A DNA stretch of 64,000 bases from Corynebacterium aurimucosum (lineage in GTDB: Bacteria > Actinomycetota > Actinomycetes > Mycobacteriales > Mycobacteriaceae): NCBI RefSeq assembly GCF_030408555.1, contig NZ_CP047048.1, positions 2,108,001 to 2,172,000 on the forward strand. The letters are read 5' to 3'. The notes under the pieces are model-generated. The model was not told where the DNA came from. It saw only the letters and a list, made by a program, of their open reading frames with translations, and did no database searches. Each line of letters opens with the position of its first letter. The stretch's first letter is position 1. Position numbers and translations under genes: made by a program. Below are positions 57,110-64,000 of this stretch, in pieces.

Positions 57110-57499
57110 GTGCAACCAACGAGCGTGTACGACGCCGTCGGCGGAGTGGAGACCTTTGAGAAACTCGTCGGCGGTTTCTACGCCCAGGTGCGCGAGGATG
57201 ATCTCATCGGCCCGATGTACCCACAGCAGGACTGGGAGGGAGCAGAACAGCGCCTGACCTGGTTCCTTGTGCAGTATTGGGGAGGGCCACAGCTCTTTTC
57301 CGAGCAGCGCGGCCACCCTCGCCTGCGCATGCGCCATGCGCCCTACCCCATCGACATGGCCGCCCATGATCGCTGGCTCGAGCTCATGGGCAACTCCTTA
57401 GCGCAGATCGACGAGGAGACCATCCCGCCGGCCTATCGCGCCATGATCTGGGACCACATGGAGCGAGTGGCGGCGATGCTCATCAACCGCGCTCCCTAA
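57110..57499 (+). CDS. glbO: group II truncated haemoglobin
   Basis: 129-residue 2-over-2 globin. VYDAVGGVETFEKLVGGFYAQV opens the fold, Tyr at position CD1 (YPQQDW), the proximal His in MRHAPYPID and Trp G8 in MIWDHMERV match TrHbO of M. tuberculosis and C. glutamicum. A likely role is oxygen or peroxide chemistry under low oxygen. GTG start with AAAGGAAG upstream. Co-transcribed with mscS. Its stop overlaps the stop of the convergent ald gene in CTAA. Confidence 0.93.
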   Translation: MQPTSVYDAVGGVETFEKLVGGFYAQVREDDLIGPMYPQQDWEGAEQRLTWFLVQYWGGPQLFSEQRGHPRLRMRHAPYPIDMAAHDRWLELMGNSLAQIDEETIPPAYRAMIWDHMERVAAMLINRAP

Positions 57500-57749
57500 A
57501 GCCCGAAGGCGTCCTTTACCGGCTGGGACAGCAGCTCTCCCCCACGAGTCATGAGTCCATCGCCCAAGCCTGGGTAGCGCTCAACCGCACCGTCAAAGCC
57601 ATCAGCAGCCACTGCACGCATATAGGGCAGCGTGGCAGAGCCCAACGCCCGGGCGGAGGTATTCGCTACTGCGCCCGGCATGTTGGCCACGCAGTAGAAG
57701 ATCGTGTCGTGCACCTTGAAGGTGGGCTCGTCGTGCGAGGTCTTTCGGG

Positions 57750-57757
57750 AGTTTTCA
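57750..57757. repeat. left target-site duplication AGTTTTCA
   Basis: 8-bp direct repeat beside the ISL3 element; identical copy at 59223-59230. An 8-bp duplication is standard for ISL3. Confidence 0.95.
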
Positions 57758-57832
57758 GGCTCTTCCGGTTTCGGGGTGCGTAGCGGGGTGAGGTAGAAAA
57801 CGACGGGTTCAGCGGGTCACCACAACATGTAG

Positions 57833-57890
57833 GGGTCCCTGGTGTGAAGATGAAAGTTCCTACACAACCATCTAAACCCACCAGGGACCC
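57833..57890 (+). repeat. 12-bp inverted repeat before the ISL3 transposase start
   Basis: GGGTCCCTGGTG (57833-57844) and CACCAGGGACCC (57879-57890) are perfect complements. The right arm ends 5 bp before the GTG, so the mRNA hairpin could hide the ribosome site. Confidence 0.6.
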
Positions 57891-57895
57891 GTACT

Positions 57896-59209
57896 GTGAA
57901 GCCTACTGGAAACCTCGTCGCCGACACTATCTGCCGTACCGCGGAAATCGGACTTGCCATCACCGGTGCCGCTGATACCGGAGCGTTGACCATCATTGAG
58001 GCCACGCCAGTAGCCGTTATCGGCGTGTGCCCGGACTGCGGACAGCCAGGAAAGCTGCGCGACCACACCACCCGTCGACTCGTTGATCTTCCTGTCGTTG
58101 GATTCCCCACTAGGCTGCACGTAACAGTCCCCAGATTCTTATGCACAGCCGTCTCATGTAAGAGAAAGATCTTCCAAGAATCTTTAACCTGCGCGGATGA
58201 CGGCGCCAAACTCACTTATCGGGTCACCCGCTGGATCTTGCAGCGCCTTGCTATTGACCGGATGAGTGTGTCAGCTACCGCCAAAGCACTCGGTGTGGGC
58301 TGGGACCTGGTCAACCAGGTCGCACTGGATGCCTGTCGCCAGCTTGTCTACGGCGACCCCTGCCACCTAGACGGGGTTCGCGTCCTCGGAGTCGATGAAC
58401 ATGTATGGAAACACACCAGAAAACCAGGTCAGGCATCAAACCTGGTGACCATACTTGTTGACCTCACCCCGCTGGTGGACGGGCGTGGGCCTGCTCGTTT
58501 GTTAGACATGCGACCGGGCAGATCCGCCCACGTGCTCAGCGGGTGGCTTAAAGAGCGCGACCCCAGCTTCCGGGAGCAGATACAGGTGGTGACCATGGAT
58601 GGGTTCACCGGTTATGCCACCGCAGTTGAAGAGCAACTACCACAGGCGAATAAAGTCATGGACCCTTTCCATGTGGTGCATCTGGCAGCCGACAAGCTCA
58701 CCAGTTGCCGACAAAGACTCCAACGTGAGACAACCGGGCGCCGCGGACGCAAAGATGACCCGCTGTACAAGCACCGGCGCACCCTGTTGACCAGGACGAA
58801 CTATCTCACCGAGCGGCAAAAGCAACGCTTAGAAATGCTGTGGGCCACCGATGACGACTACGTGGCCCTAGAAGTAACGTGGCTGCTCTACCAAGACGTG
58901 ATCGCAGCGTACGCGCATCCGAAGAAATCGGAAGGCAGAAAGCTCATGGAACGCATCATCCACACCCTGCGTAAAGGACTACCAAAAGGCTTAGAAGAGC
59001 TCGCCCAACTGGGACGCACCCTGTGGCGTCGACGCAAAGATGTGCTCGCCTACTTTGATATCGGCGCATCCAACGGTCCCGTTGAGGCAATCAACGGCAG
59101 ACTCGAACACCTACGCGGCATCGCCCTGGGATTCAAAAACCTCAACCACTACATCTTGCGATGCCTCATCCACTCCGGACAACTACAGGACAAAATCAAC
59201 GCACTCTAA
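57896..59209 (+). CDS. ISL3-family transposase
   Basis: 437-residue transposase. An N-terminal zinc-ribbon-like part (CPDCGQPGKLRDH with CTAVSCKRKIF) precedes the helix-turn-helix (MSVSATAKALGVGWDLVNQV) and the DDE domain with Asp in VLGVDEHVW, Asp in VVTMDGFTGY plus VMDPFHVVH, and Glu in NGPVEAINGRLEHLRG. Complete, GTG start, probably active. It opposes the ald gene it interrupts. Confidence 0.93.
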   Translation: MKPTGNLVADTICRTAEIGLAITGAADTGALTIIEATPVAVIGVCPDCGQPGKLRDHTTRRLVDLPVVGFPTRLHVTVPRFLCTAVSCKRKIFQESLTCADDGAKLTYRVTRWILQRLAIDRMSVSATAKALGVGWDLVNQVALDACRQLVYGDPCHLDGVRVLGVDEHVWKHTRKPGQASNLVTILVDLTPLVDGRGPARLLDMRPGRSAHVLSGWLKERDPSFREQIQVVTMDGFTGYATAVEEQLPQANKVMDPFHVVHLAADKLTSCRQRLQRETTGRRGRKDDPLYKHRRTLLTRTNYLTERQKQRLEMLWATDDDYVALEVTWLLYQDVIAAYAHPKKSEGRKLMERIIHTLRKGLPKGLEELAQLGRTLWRRRKDVLAYFDIGASNGPVEAINGRLEHLRGIALGFKNLNHYILRCLIHSGQLQDKINAL

Positions 59210-59222
59210 AACCGGAAGGGCC

Positions 59223-59230
59223 AGTTTTCA
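59223..59230. repeat. right target-site duplication AGTTTTCA
   Basis: Identical to 57750-57757; see the element entry. Confidence 0.95.
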
Positions 59231-60194
59231 AAGCAGCCGCCTTGGTCAATGGCGACGTCGACAAGCACAGCGCCCTTCTTCATCCGCTCGACCACATCTT
59301 CGCGCACCAACTTCGGCGCCGCAGCACCTGGAACCAACACCGCGCCGATAACCAAGTCCGCCTCCAGCAACTCAGCCTCGAGCGCCGCCGGATCCGACAC
59401 AATCGTGCGCACGCTGCCCTGATACTGCTCATCGAAGCGCTGCAGCACGTGCGGGTCAAGGTCCAACACCGTCACCTCGCCGCGCAGGCCGTGCGCCATT
59501 GCCACTGCCGACGCCCCCACTTGGCCACCACCGATAACGACAACGCGGGCTGGCCGCGTGCCTGGTACGCCAGCAACCAGCAAACCTCGCCCACCTTCGG
59601 TGGAGAGCAGATGGTGCGCGCCCTCGATTACGGCAAGACGACCAGCAACCTGGGACATCGGGGTCAACAGTGGTAGGGTGCCGCGAGAATCGGTCACGGT
59701 TTCATAGGCTACGGCCGTCGTCCCCGATGTGATCAGCGCTTCCGTCAACGGGCGGTCCGCAGCCAGGTGCAGGTAGGTGAACAGCAGGAGGTCCTCGCGC
59801 AGATATCCATATTCTGACTCGAGTGGCTCTTTAACCTTGACCACCATATCCGCAGCCCAGGCCTCCGCTGCGGAGGGAACGATGGTCGCGCCGACCTCTT
59901 CATAGCTGGAGTCCGGAAAAGAAGCACCTTCCCCGGCCGTTGTTTCCACTACAACCTCATGGCCATCCTTCACCAGCGTCCCGGCCGCGCTGGGGGTAAG
60001 CGCGACGCGGTTTTCGTTATTCATGATTTCTTTGGGTACGCCAATACGCATGCTTCGAGCCATCTCCTTTTGCTGAAGAAAAAGAATTCGACCCCTTTAG
60101 GGTAACGCAGATCACCCCTTAGATGTGTTGTTCCTGCTCAGCAGGCACGGCTCCCCGTCAGACGTTAGTATGCGGAGCATGAGCACACTGCGCG

Positions 60195-60347
60195 ATGTAC
60201 GGTCCTGTAAGCCCCATCATCACTCACGGAGTTACGGGGTGGGCCTCGGCGCTCATCGCAGTGGGCACAGGAATAGCACTCTTATGCAAAGCCCCGCCGT
60301 GGACGGTCGCCGTAGGCGCCGCACTGGCGGGGTACGCACTGCTTTAG
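60195..60347 (+). CDS. possible 50-residue membrane peptide
   Basis: ATG at 60195 opens a short frame, MYGPVSPIITHGVTGWASAL onward, with two hydrophobic stretches (about residues 14-29 and 36-50) and a stop just before the convergent gene at 60352. The first in-frame upstream stop is at 60180. Amino-acid composition looks like a real small membrane protein, but there is no clear ribosome site, and the overlapping ATG at 60179 behind TAGTAT opens a less protein-like frame. Confidence 0.35.
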   Translation: MYGPVSPIITHGVTGWASALIAVGTGIALLCKAPPWTVAVGAALAGYALL

Positions 60348-60351
60348 ACCT

Positions 60352-61008
60352 TTAGAACAAGGACAGCCGCGTCGAGTGGTAAACGCTGCCATAAGGCGCA
60401 TCAAGGCGCACCCAGCGCCCCTTGCCCGCCACGCGAAGGTGGCGGGGGATCTCGAGTGAGGCGGCAAAGCCCGGGATGAGCCCCAAGCTCGTGCAGGCGA
60501 AAATCATCCGCATAGGAATCTCCACCTGAGTCTCCGCATCATTCACGGTGAGCACCGTCTGATTCAGCAGGCTCTTCGGAGGTCCCATCGGCCCGGAGAA
60601 TTGGCGGGCCAGCTGGCGGCCCTTGTCCGCGAGTTCACGGACAACGTCGACTGGCAGCGAGTCGATCTCCCGAAAGCCCTGTGCCGGCGGCAAGGCCCCC
60701 GGCCAGGACGGATCACGTGCTGGACCTAAATCAAGTTCCACGCCTCCCTCGTGGCCGAGGGAATCAGGGGCGGTGTGGAGGGCGTCGAGAAGCGCCTGCG
60801 CCGACACCACGGCACCGTCGCGGCCCACGGTCCCCTCGCAACGCCGAGCCACGACGACGTCGAACGGCGTGGTCACAAAGACCTCAGCCTGGTTGGTGTC
60901 GTACTGACGCAGGCGCACCGCTGCGGATGCATCCAGCCCCGTCGCGCGGGAGAGGAGGGCGCGCAGCCCTACCCCACCGCTGCGCAATGTCAGAGTTTCG
61001 CGCTCCAT
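60352..61008 (-). CDS. conserved hypothetical protein (Rv2474c-like)
   Basis: 218 residues, matching by position and length the Rv2474c family beside the acyl-CoA thioesterase in M. tuberculosis. FVTTPFDVVVARRCEGTVG and DALHTAPDSLG lie in the first half, GFAASLEIPRHLRVAGKGRWVRL near the end. No catalytic motif or membrane helix is seen. It starts in a one-base overlap with the thioesterase stop (TAATG), so the two are coupled. Function unknown. Confidence 0.8.
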   Translation of the reverse strand: MERETLTLRSGGVGLRALLSRATGLDASAAVRLRQYDTNQAEVFVTTPFDVVVARRCEGTVGRDGAVVSAQALLDALHTAPDSLGHEGGVELDLGPARDPSWPGALPPAQGFREIDSLPVDVVRELADKGRQLARQFSGPMGPPKSLLNQTVLTVNDAETQVEIPMRMIFACTSLGLIPGFAASLEIPRHLRVAGKGRWVRLDAPYGSVYHSTRLSLF

Positions 61009-61466
61009 TACTGCTGCTCAAGCTCGACGACAGCGTGCTCCAGGATAATGTTGCGCTCCTGCTCAGAGACCTCTCGCGGCATCTGAGTGTCCGGGTCAAT
61101 GGTGACCTGCACGCAATCAATGACGCAGGCCACTTGGCCCTGCGCATCCTTAATCGCCTGGCGAGTAGTGAAAGACGTGGTGCCGAGGCGCACCACCGTG
61201 GTTTCCACCGTCACCGTTCCATGGCGTCCATCCCACTTGATGGGGCGGACATAGTCCGCTTCGATGTGACGAACGAAAGCCACCATATTGACGCCACGTG
61301 CGTAGAAGTGGTGCATGGCAAAAGCCAAGCGCGCCTCCTGCGCCAGCTCAATGAAGTTGGCATTCATCATGTGGCCGTACATGTCAAAGTCCGACCAGCG
61401 CACGCCCACAGTAAGCGCGTGGACGTTGTCCTTGGTCTCCTCCGACACAACATTCTGAGCGGACAT
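61008..61466 (-). CDS. acyl-CoA thioesterase, hotdog fold
   Basis: 152-residue 4HBT-type thioesterase. RWSDFDMYGHMMNANFIELAQEAR contains the catalytic Asp region (WSDFDMYGHMMN), typical of the YbgC/FadM-like group. It probably cleaves acyl-CoA; the substrate is not known. ATG at 61466 with AAGGAA upstream; the longer frame overlaps ettA and is rejected. It matches Rv2475c in synteny. Confidence 0.88.
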   Translation of the reverse strand: MSAQNVVSEETKDNVHALTVGVRWSDFDMYGHMMNANFIELAQEARLAFAMHHFYARGVNMVAFVRHIEADYVRPIKWDGRHGTVTVETTVVRLGTTSFTTRQAIKDAQGQVACVIDCVQVTIDPDTQMPREVSEQERNIILEHAVVELEQQ

Positions 61467-61515
61467 TCCAGGTTCCTTCCGGAGTTCGTGCTTTAACGCT
61501 AGGGACTTAAAGGCC

Positions 61516-63186
61516 CTAGCGGCTGAGCTTACGGTGGGTAACGCGGGACGGGCGTGCAGCCTCCTCGCCGAGGCGCTCGACCTTGTTCTTCTCGTAGTCG
61601 CCGAAGTTGCCCTCGAACCAGAACCACTGGCCTTCTGCGACGTTGCCCTCCCACGCCAAGATGTGAGTACAGGTGCGGTCGAGGAACCAGCGATCGTGGG
61701 AGATGACCACGGCGCAGCCAGGGAACTTCTCCAGGGCGTTTTCCAGGGAGCCCAGGGTTTCCACGTCCAAGTCGTTGGTCGGCTCATCGAGAAGGATCAG
61801 GTTGCCGCCTTCCTTGAGAGTCAAGGCCAGGTTCAGGCGGTTACGCTCACCACCGGAGAGGACCTTGGAAGGCTTTTGCTGGTCAGCACCCTTGAAACCG
61901 AAAGCGGAGAGGTAGGCGCGGGACGGCATCTCGTTCTGACCGACGTGGATGTAATCCAGCCCGTCGGAGACGACCTCCCACACGGTGGCCTCCGGGTCGA
62001 TGTTCTCGCGGCCCTGGTCAACATAAGACAGCTTGACGGTCTCGCCGACGTCAACGGAACCCGAATCCGGCTGCTCCAAGCCCACGATGGTCTTGAACAG
62101 GGTGGACTTACCCACACCGTTCGGGCCGATAACGCCGACAATGCCGTTACGCGGCAAGGTGAAGGAAAGATCCTTGATGAGGACACGGTCGTCGAAGCCC
62201 TTGGTCAGGTTCTTGACCTCCACGACCTTGTTACCCAGGCGCGGCGGAGTCGGAATCTGAATCTCTTCGAAGTCGAGCTTCTTGTACTGCTCGGCCTCCG
62301 CAGCCATTTCCTCGTAGCGCTGGAGACGAGCCTTGTTCTTGGCCTGGCGGGCCTTCGCGCCGGAGCGAACCCACGCGAGCTCGTCCTTGAGGCGCTTCTG
62401 CAGCTTCTTGTCCTTAGCGCCAGCGATCTCGAGACGCTCGGCCTTCTTCTCCAGGTAGGTGGAGTAGTTGCCCTCGTAGGGGTAGAGCTTGCCGCGGTCC
62501 ACCTCACAGATCCAGCCCGCGACGTGGTCGAGGAAGTAGCGGTCGTGGGTCACGGCGAGGACAGCTCCTGGATAGTTCTCGAGGTGCTTCTCCAGCCACT
62601 GGACGGACTCGGCGTCAAGGTGGTTAGTGGGCTCGTCGAGCAGCAGCAGGTCCGGCTCGCTCAGCAGCAGCTTGGCCAGCGCGACGCGGCGGCGCTCGCC
62701 ACCGGAGAGGTTGGTCACCGGGTCATCGGACGGCGGGCAGCGCAGTGCTTCCATGGCCTGCTCGATCTTGGAATCCACTTCCCAGGCATCGGCAGCATCC
62801 AGCTCCTCCTGGAGCTTGCCCATCTCCTCCATGAGTTCATCGGAGTAGTTGGTGGCCATCTCTTCGGCAATTTCTTCGAAGCGCTGCTTCTTCTGGAAAA
62901 TTTCTCCAAGGCCCTCTTCGACGTTCTCACGGACCGTCTTTTCCTCGTTGAGCGGCGGCTCCTGGAGGAGGATGCCGACGGTCTTGCCCGGATCGATGAA
63001 CGCCTCGCCGTTGGAAGGCTGATCCAGTCCGGCCATAATCTTCAGGATCGAGGACTTACCTGCACCGTTGGGGCCCACGACGCCGATCTTGGCGCCCGGG
63101 TAGAAAGCCATGGTGACGTTGTCCAAAATAACCTTGTCACCGATGGCCTTACGCACGTTTTTCATCGTGTAGATGAATTCGCCCAT
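61516..63186 (-). CDS. ettA: ABC-F ATPase, energy-dependent translational throttle protein
   Basis: 556-residue soluble double ATPase that binds the ribosomal E site and gates translation by ADP/ATP ratio. Walker A motifs GPNGAGKSS (about residue 39) and GPNGVGKST (about 360), signatures LSGGERRRVALAKLL and LSGGERNRLNLALTL, Walker B LLLLDEPTNHLD and LILLDEPTNDLD. The inter-domain linker and arm helices are charged as in EttA. AAAGGGTG precedes the ATG. Confidence 0.95.
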   Translation of the reverse strand: MGEFIYTMKNVRKAIGDKVILDNVTMAFYPGAKIGVVGPNGAGKSSILKIMAGLDQPSNGEAFIDPGKTVGILLQEPPLNEEKTVRENVEEGLGEIFQKKQRFEEIAEEMATNYSDELMEEMGKLQEELDAADAWEVDSKIEQAMEALRCPPSDDPVTNLSGGERRRVALAKLLLSEPDLLLLDEPTNHLDAESVQWLEKHLENYPGAVLAVTHDRYFLDHVAGWICEVDRGKLYPYEGNYSTYLEKKAERLEIAGAKDKKLQKRLKDELAWVRSGAKARQAKNKARLQRYEEMAAEAEQYKKLDFEEIQIPTPPRLGNKVVEVKNLTKGFDDRVLIKDLSFTLPRNGIVGVIGPNGVGKSTLFKTIVGLEQPDSGSVDVGETVKLSYVDQGRENIDPEATVWEVVSDGLDYIHVGQNEMPSRAYLSAFGFKGADQQKPSKVLSGGERNRLNLALTLKEGGNLILLDEPTNDLDVETLGSLENALEKFPGCAVVISHDRWFLDRTCTHILAWEGNVAEGQWFWFEGNFGDYEKNKVERLGEEAARPSRVTHRKLSR

Positions 63187-63266
63187 GTTTCACCCTTTGC
63201 TTCTGTCAGGATTGGTAAATAACAGTACAAAGACTACATGACATGGGCGGCGGTAGTCCTTTGTCC

Positions 63267-63911
63267 TTAGACCATCGCTTCTTCTGGCTCCGGTTCAAGG
63301 TATGGCTCAGCCCCGGCCTGCGCTTGCTGACGGTCCGCCGCGGTGTCCTGCGGAGTATCTCCCGGCCGCAATGCAGCTGGCATTGCTTCTTCCGTTGCAC
63401 TCTCCGAGCCTTCTGTGCTCTCTGTGTTCTGCGTATCCCTTGCGTTTTGTGAATCGCTCGGCGGCGCCGTGTAATCCACGTCCAAAACCGGCGGATTCTC
63501 CCCTAGCCAGAGGGCTTCGCTGCCCTCCTCACCATAGGAGGTACCGATCTTTGTAGAGGTGATGCAGAAGCGGTTGAGGTCCAGGCCCACGTGGGCGATT
63601 TTGATATAGGTCCTAGAGCGCTTCGCACCGTGCTGATCTTCCCACCGGTCAGTCACGATGGAGCCCATAACGAAGACGGGCATGCCCTTAAACAGTGACT
63701 TCTTCACGTTGATGGCGCACTGCCCCCACACTTCTCCATCGATAAAGTTGAGATCCAGCTCCCGCCATACGGTTTTGCCTTCCTCGTCTTTCTCCGGAAC
63801 GCTGCGGGAAGAAGCGATACGGATGCGGGCCTTATACATGGTGTCGCTGATTTTGGTCAGGTGCGGGTCGTGAGTCAGACGTCCTGTAATGGAAATTGGG
63901 TATTGAGACAT
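63267..63911 (-). CDS. single-stranded DNA-binding protein (SsbB-like, Rv2478c type)
   Basis: 214-residue OB-fold protein. The first 110 residues (ITGRLTHDPHLTKISDTMYKARIRIASS, WRELDLNFIDGEVWGQCAINVKKSLFKGMPVFVMGSI) follow the SSB fold. The tail is acidic and Gln/Thr/Pro-rich; it ends EPEPEEAMV instead of the DDDIPF partner-binding tip, so it is a paralogous SSB rather than the housekeeping one. Beside ettA as in M. tuberculosis Rv2477c-Rv2478c. From 63912 to the window end nothing else is seen. Confidence 0.88.
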   Translation of the reverse strand: MSQYPISITGRLTHDPHLTKISDTMYKARIRIASSRSVPEKDEEGKTVWRELDLNFIDGEVWGQCAINVKKSLFKGMPVFVMGSIVTDRWEDQHGAKRSRTYIKIAHVGLDLNRFCITSTKIGTSYGEEGSEALWLGENPPVLDVDYTAPPSDSQNARDTQNTESTEGSESATEEAMPAALRPGDTPQDTAADRQQAQAGAEPYLEPEPEEAMV

Positions 63912-64000
63912 TGCTTGATTCCTTTGCTGGTCATGGCTGGTAGCTTTCTTGCGGTTGAGGAAGCGATGCGCCTCCCTTACCTCGCATCTTTGCCACCAGG

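Larger units (their letters stand above)
57758..59222 (+). mobile_element. ISL3-family insertion sequence, 1465 bp (IS1207/IS31831-like)
   Basis: Terminal inverted repeats begin GGCTCTTCCGGTTT (57758) and GGCCCTTCCGGTTT (complement of 59209-59222), extending about 24 bp with four mismatches. The ends match the ISL3 elements known from C. glutamicum. One intact transposase gene fills most of it. The perfect AGTTTTCA duplication on both sides shows a recent insertion. Confidence 0.95.
57496..60051 (-). pseudogene. ald: alanine dehydrogenase, disrupted by an ISL3-family element
   Basis: The N-terminal 280 residues (60051 down to 59223, MRIGVPKEIMNNENRVALTP onward) hold the NAD motif VVIGGGQVGASAVAMA and end at DQGGCFEN. 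The C-terminal part resumes at 57757 as SRKTSHDEPTFKVHDTIFYC and runs to DAFGL. Excising the element with one 8-bp target copy gives a single frame of about 360 residues, near the usual 371. The break separates the cofactor domain from the last substrate-domain helices, so the gene is inactive. The ATG at 60051 is preferred over 60063 because AAAGGAG abuts the latter. Confidence 0.93.

Noticed and set aside
60125..60355. 76-codon frame before the Rv2474c-like gene
   Set aside because: Arg/His-rich, unlike a natural protein; the overlapping hydrophobic frame at 60195 is more plausible.
61534..63222. 562-codon open frame on the plus strand opposite ettA
   Set aside because: Antisense shadow of a well-identified ABC-F gene.

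Overview
The window is chromosomal DNA from a high-GC actinobacterium, almost certainly a Corynebacterium. The evidence is a pro locus with a 2-hydroxyacid dehydrogenase between proB and proA (the arrangement known from C. glutamicum), a mycothiol-linked Rv2466c-type oxidoreductase, the obg/rpmA/rplU/rne, folC/valS, clpX, clpP1P2 and tig blocks in the order of the M. tuberculosis Rv2427c-Rv2478c backbone, several start codons sitting about 7 nt behind a -10 box (leaderless mRNAs), and insertion sequences of corynebacterial type. The species cannot be named from the sequence alone.

Layout. 1-10181 (mostly minus strand): proA (cut by the window edge), a small membrane protein, two tandem hydroxyacid dehydrogenases, proB, obg, rpmA, rplU, rne. 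10337-12665: a membrane protein and a divergent arsenite exporter/arsR pair with a palindromic operator. 12802-21863: ndk, small membrane protein, esterase, DUF4233 protein, folC, valS, then panB-panC and mdh. 22039-26659: TetR regulator, clpX, and an aromatic-acid-type MFS transporter with an SDR enzyme. 26713-27957: clpP2-clpP1 with a ClgR-like box upstream. 28096-33559: an accessory block between clpP1 and tig, holding a MntR-type DtxR-family regulator, two tandem 20-bp palindromes and nrdI-nrdE-nrdF, a small ORF and an FMN reductase. 33746-41639: tig, tRNA-Pro, tRNA-Gly, an aldo/keto reductase, rpiB, a nitroreductase-like thioredoxin-fold protein, pepN. 41700-44762: an HNH (DUF222/13E12-type) gene split by an IS3-family element and flanked by repeats. 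44823-54775: GntR regulator, SDR, a fused carboxymuconolactone-decarboxylase-like protein, a peptide/nickel-type ABC importer and a divergent FAD/NAD(P)-binding protein. 54829-63911: metB, mscS, truncated haemoglobin, alanine dehydrogenase split by an ISL3-family element, then a conserved hypothetical, thioesterase, ettA and an SSB-like protein.

The outstanding system is the nrdIEF block. The NrdF protein keeps the radical Tyr and two His plus one Asp of the dimetal site, but three Glu metal ligands are replaced by Gln120, Ser180 and Lys214. This Q-S-K signature is that of the metal-free, DOPA-radical class Ie ribonucleotide reductases. The adjacent regulator carries the Glu that distinguishes manganese-sensing MntR from iron-sensing DtxR, and paired palindromes lie in the nrdI promoter region. 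The inferred logic is a metal-independent RNR switched on when manganese is scarce.

Two genes are broken by mobile elements: alanine dehydrogenase (perfect 8-bp target duplication) and the HNH gene (4-bp duplication with one mismatch). In both, excising the element restores one continuous frame, so these are fairly recent insertions.
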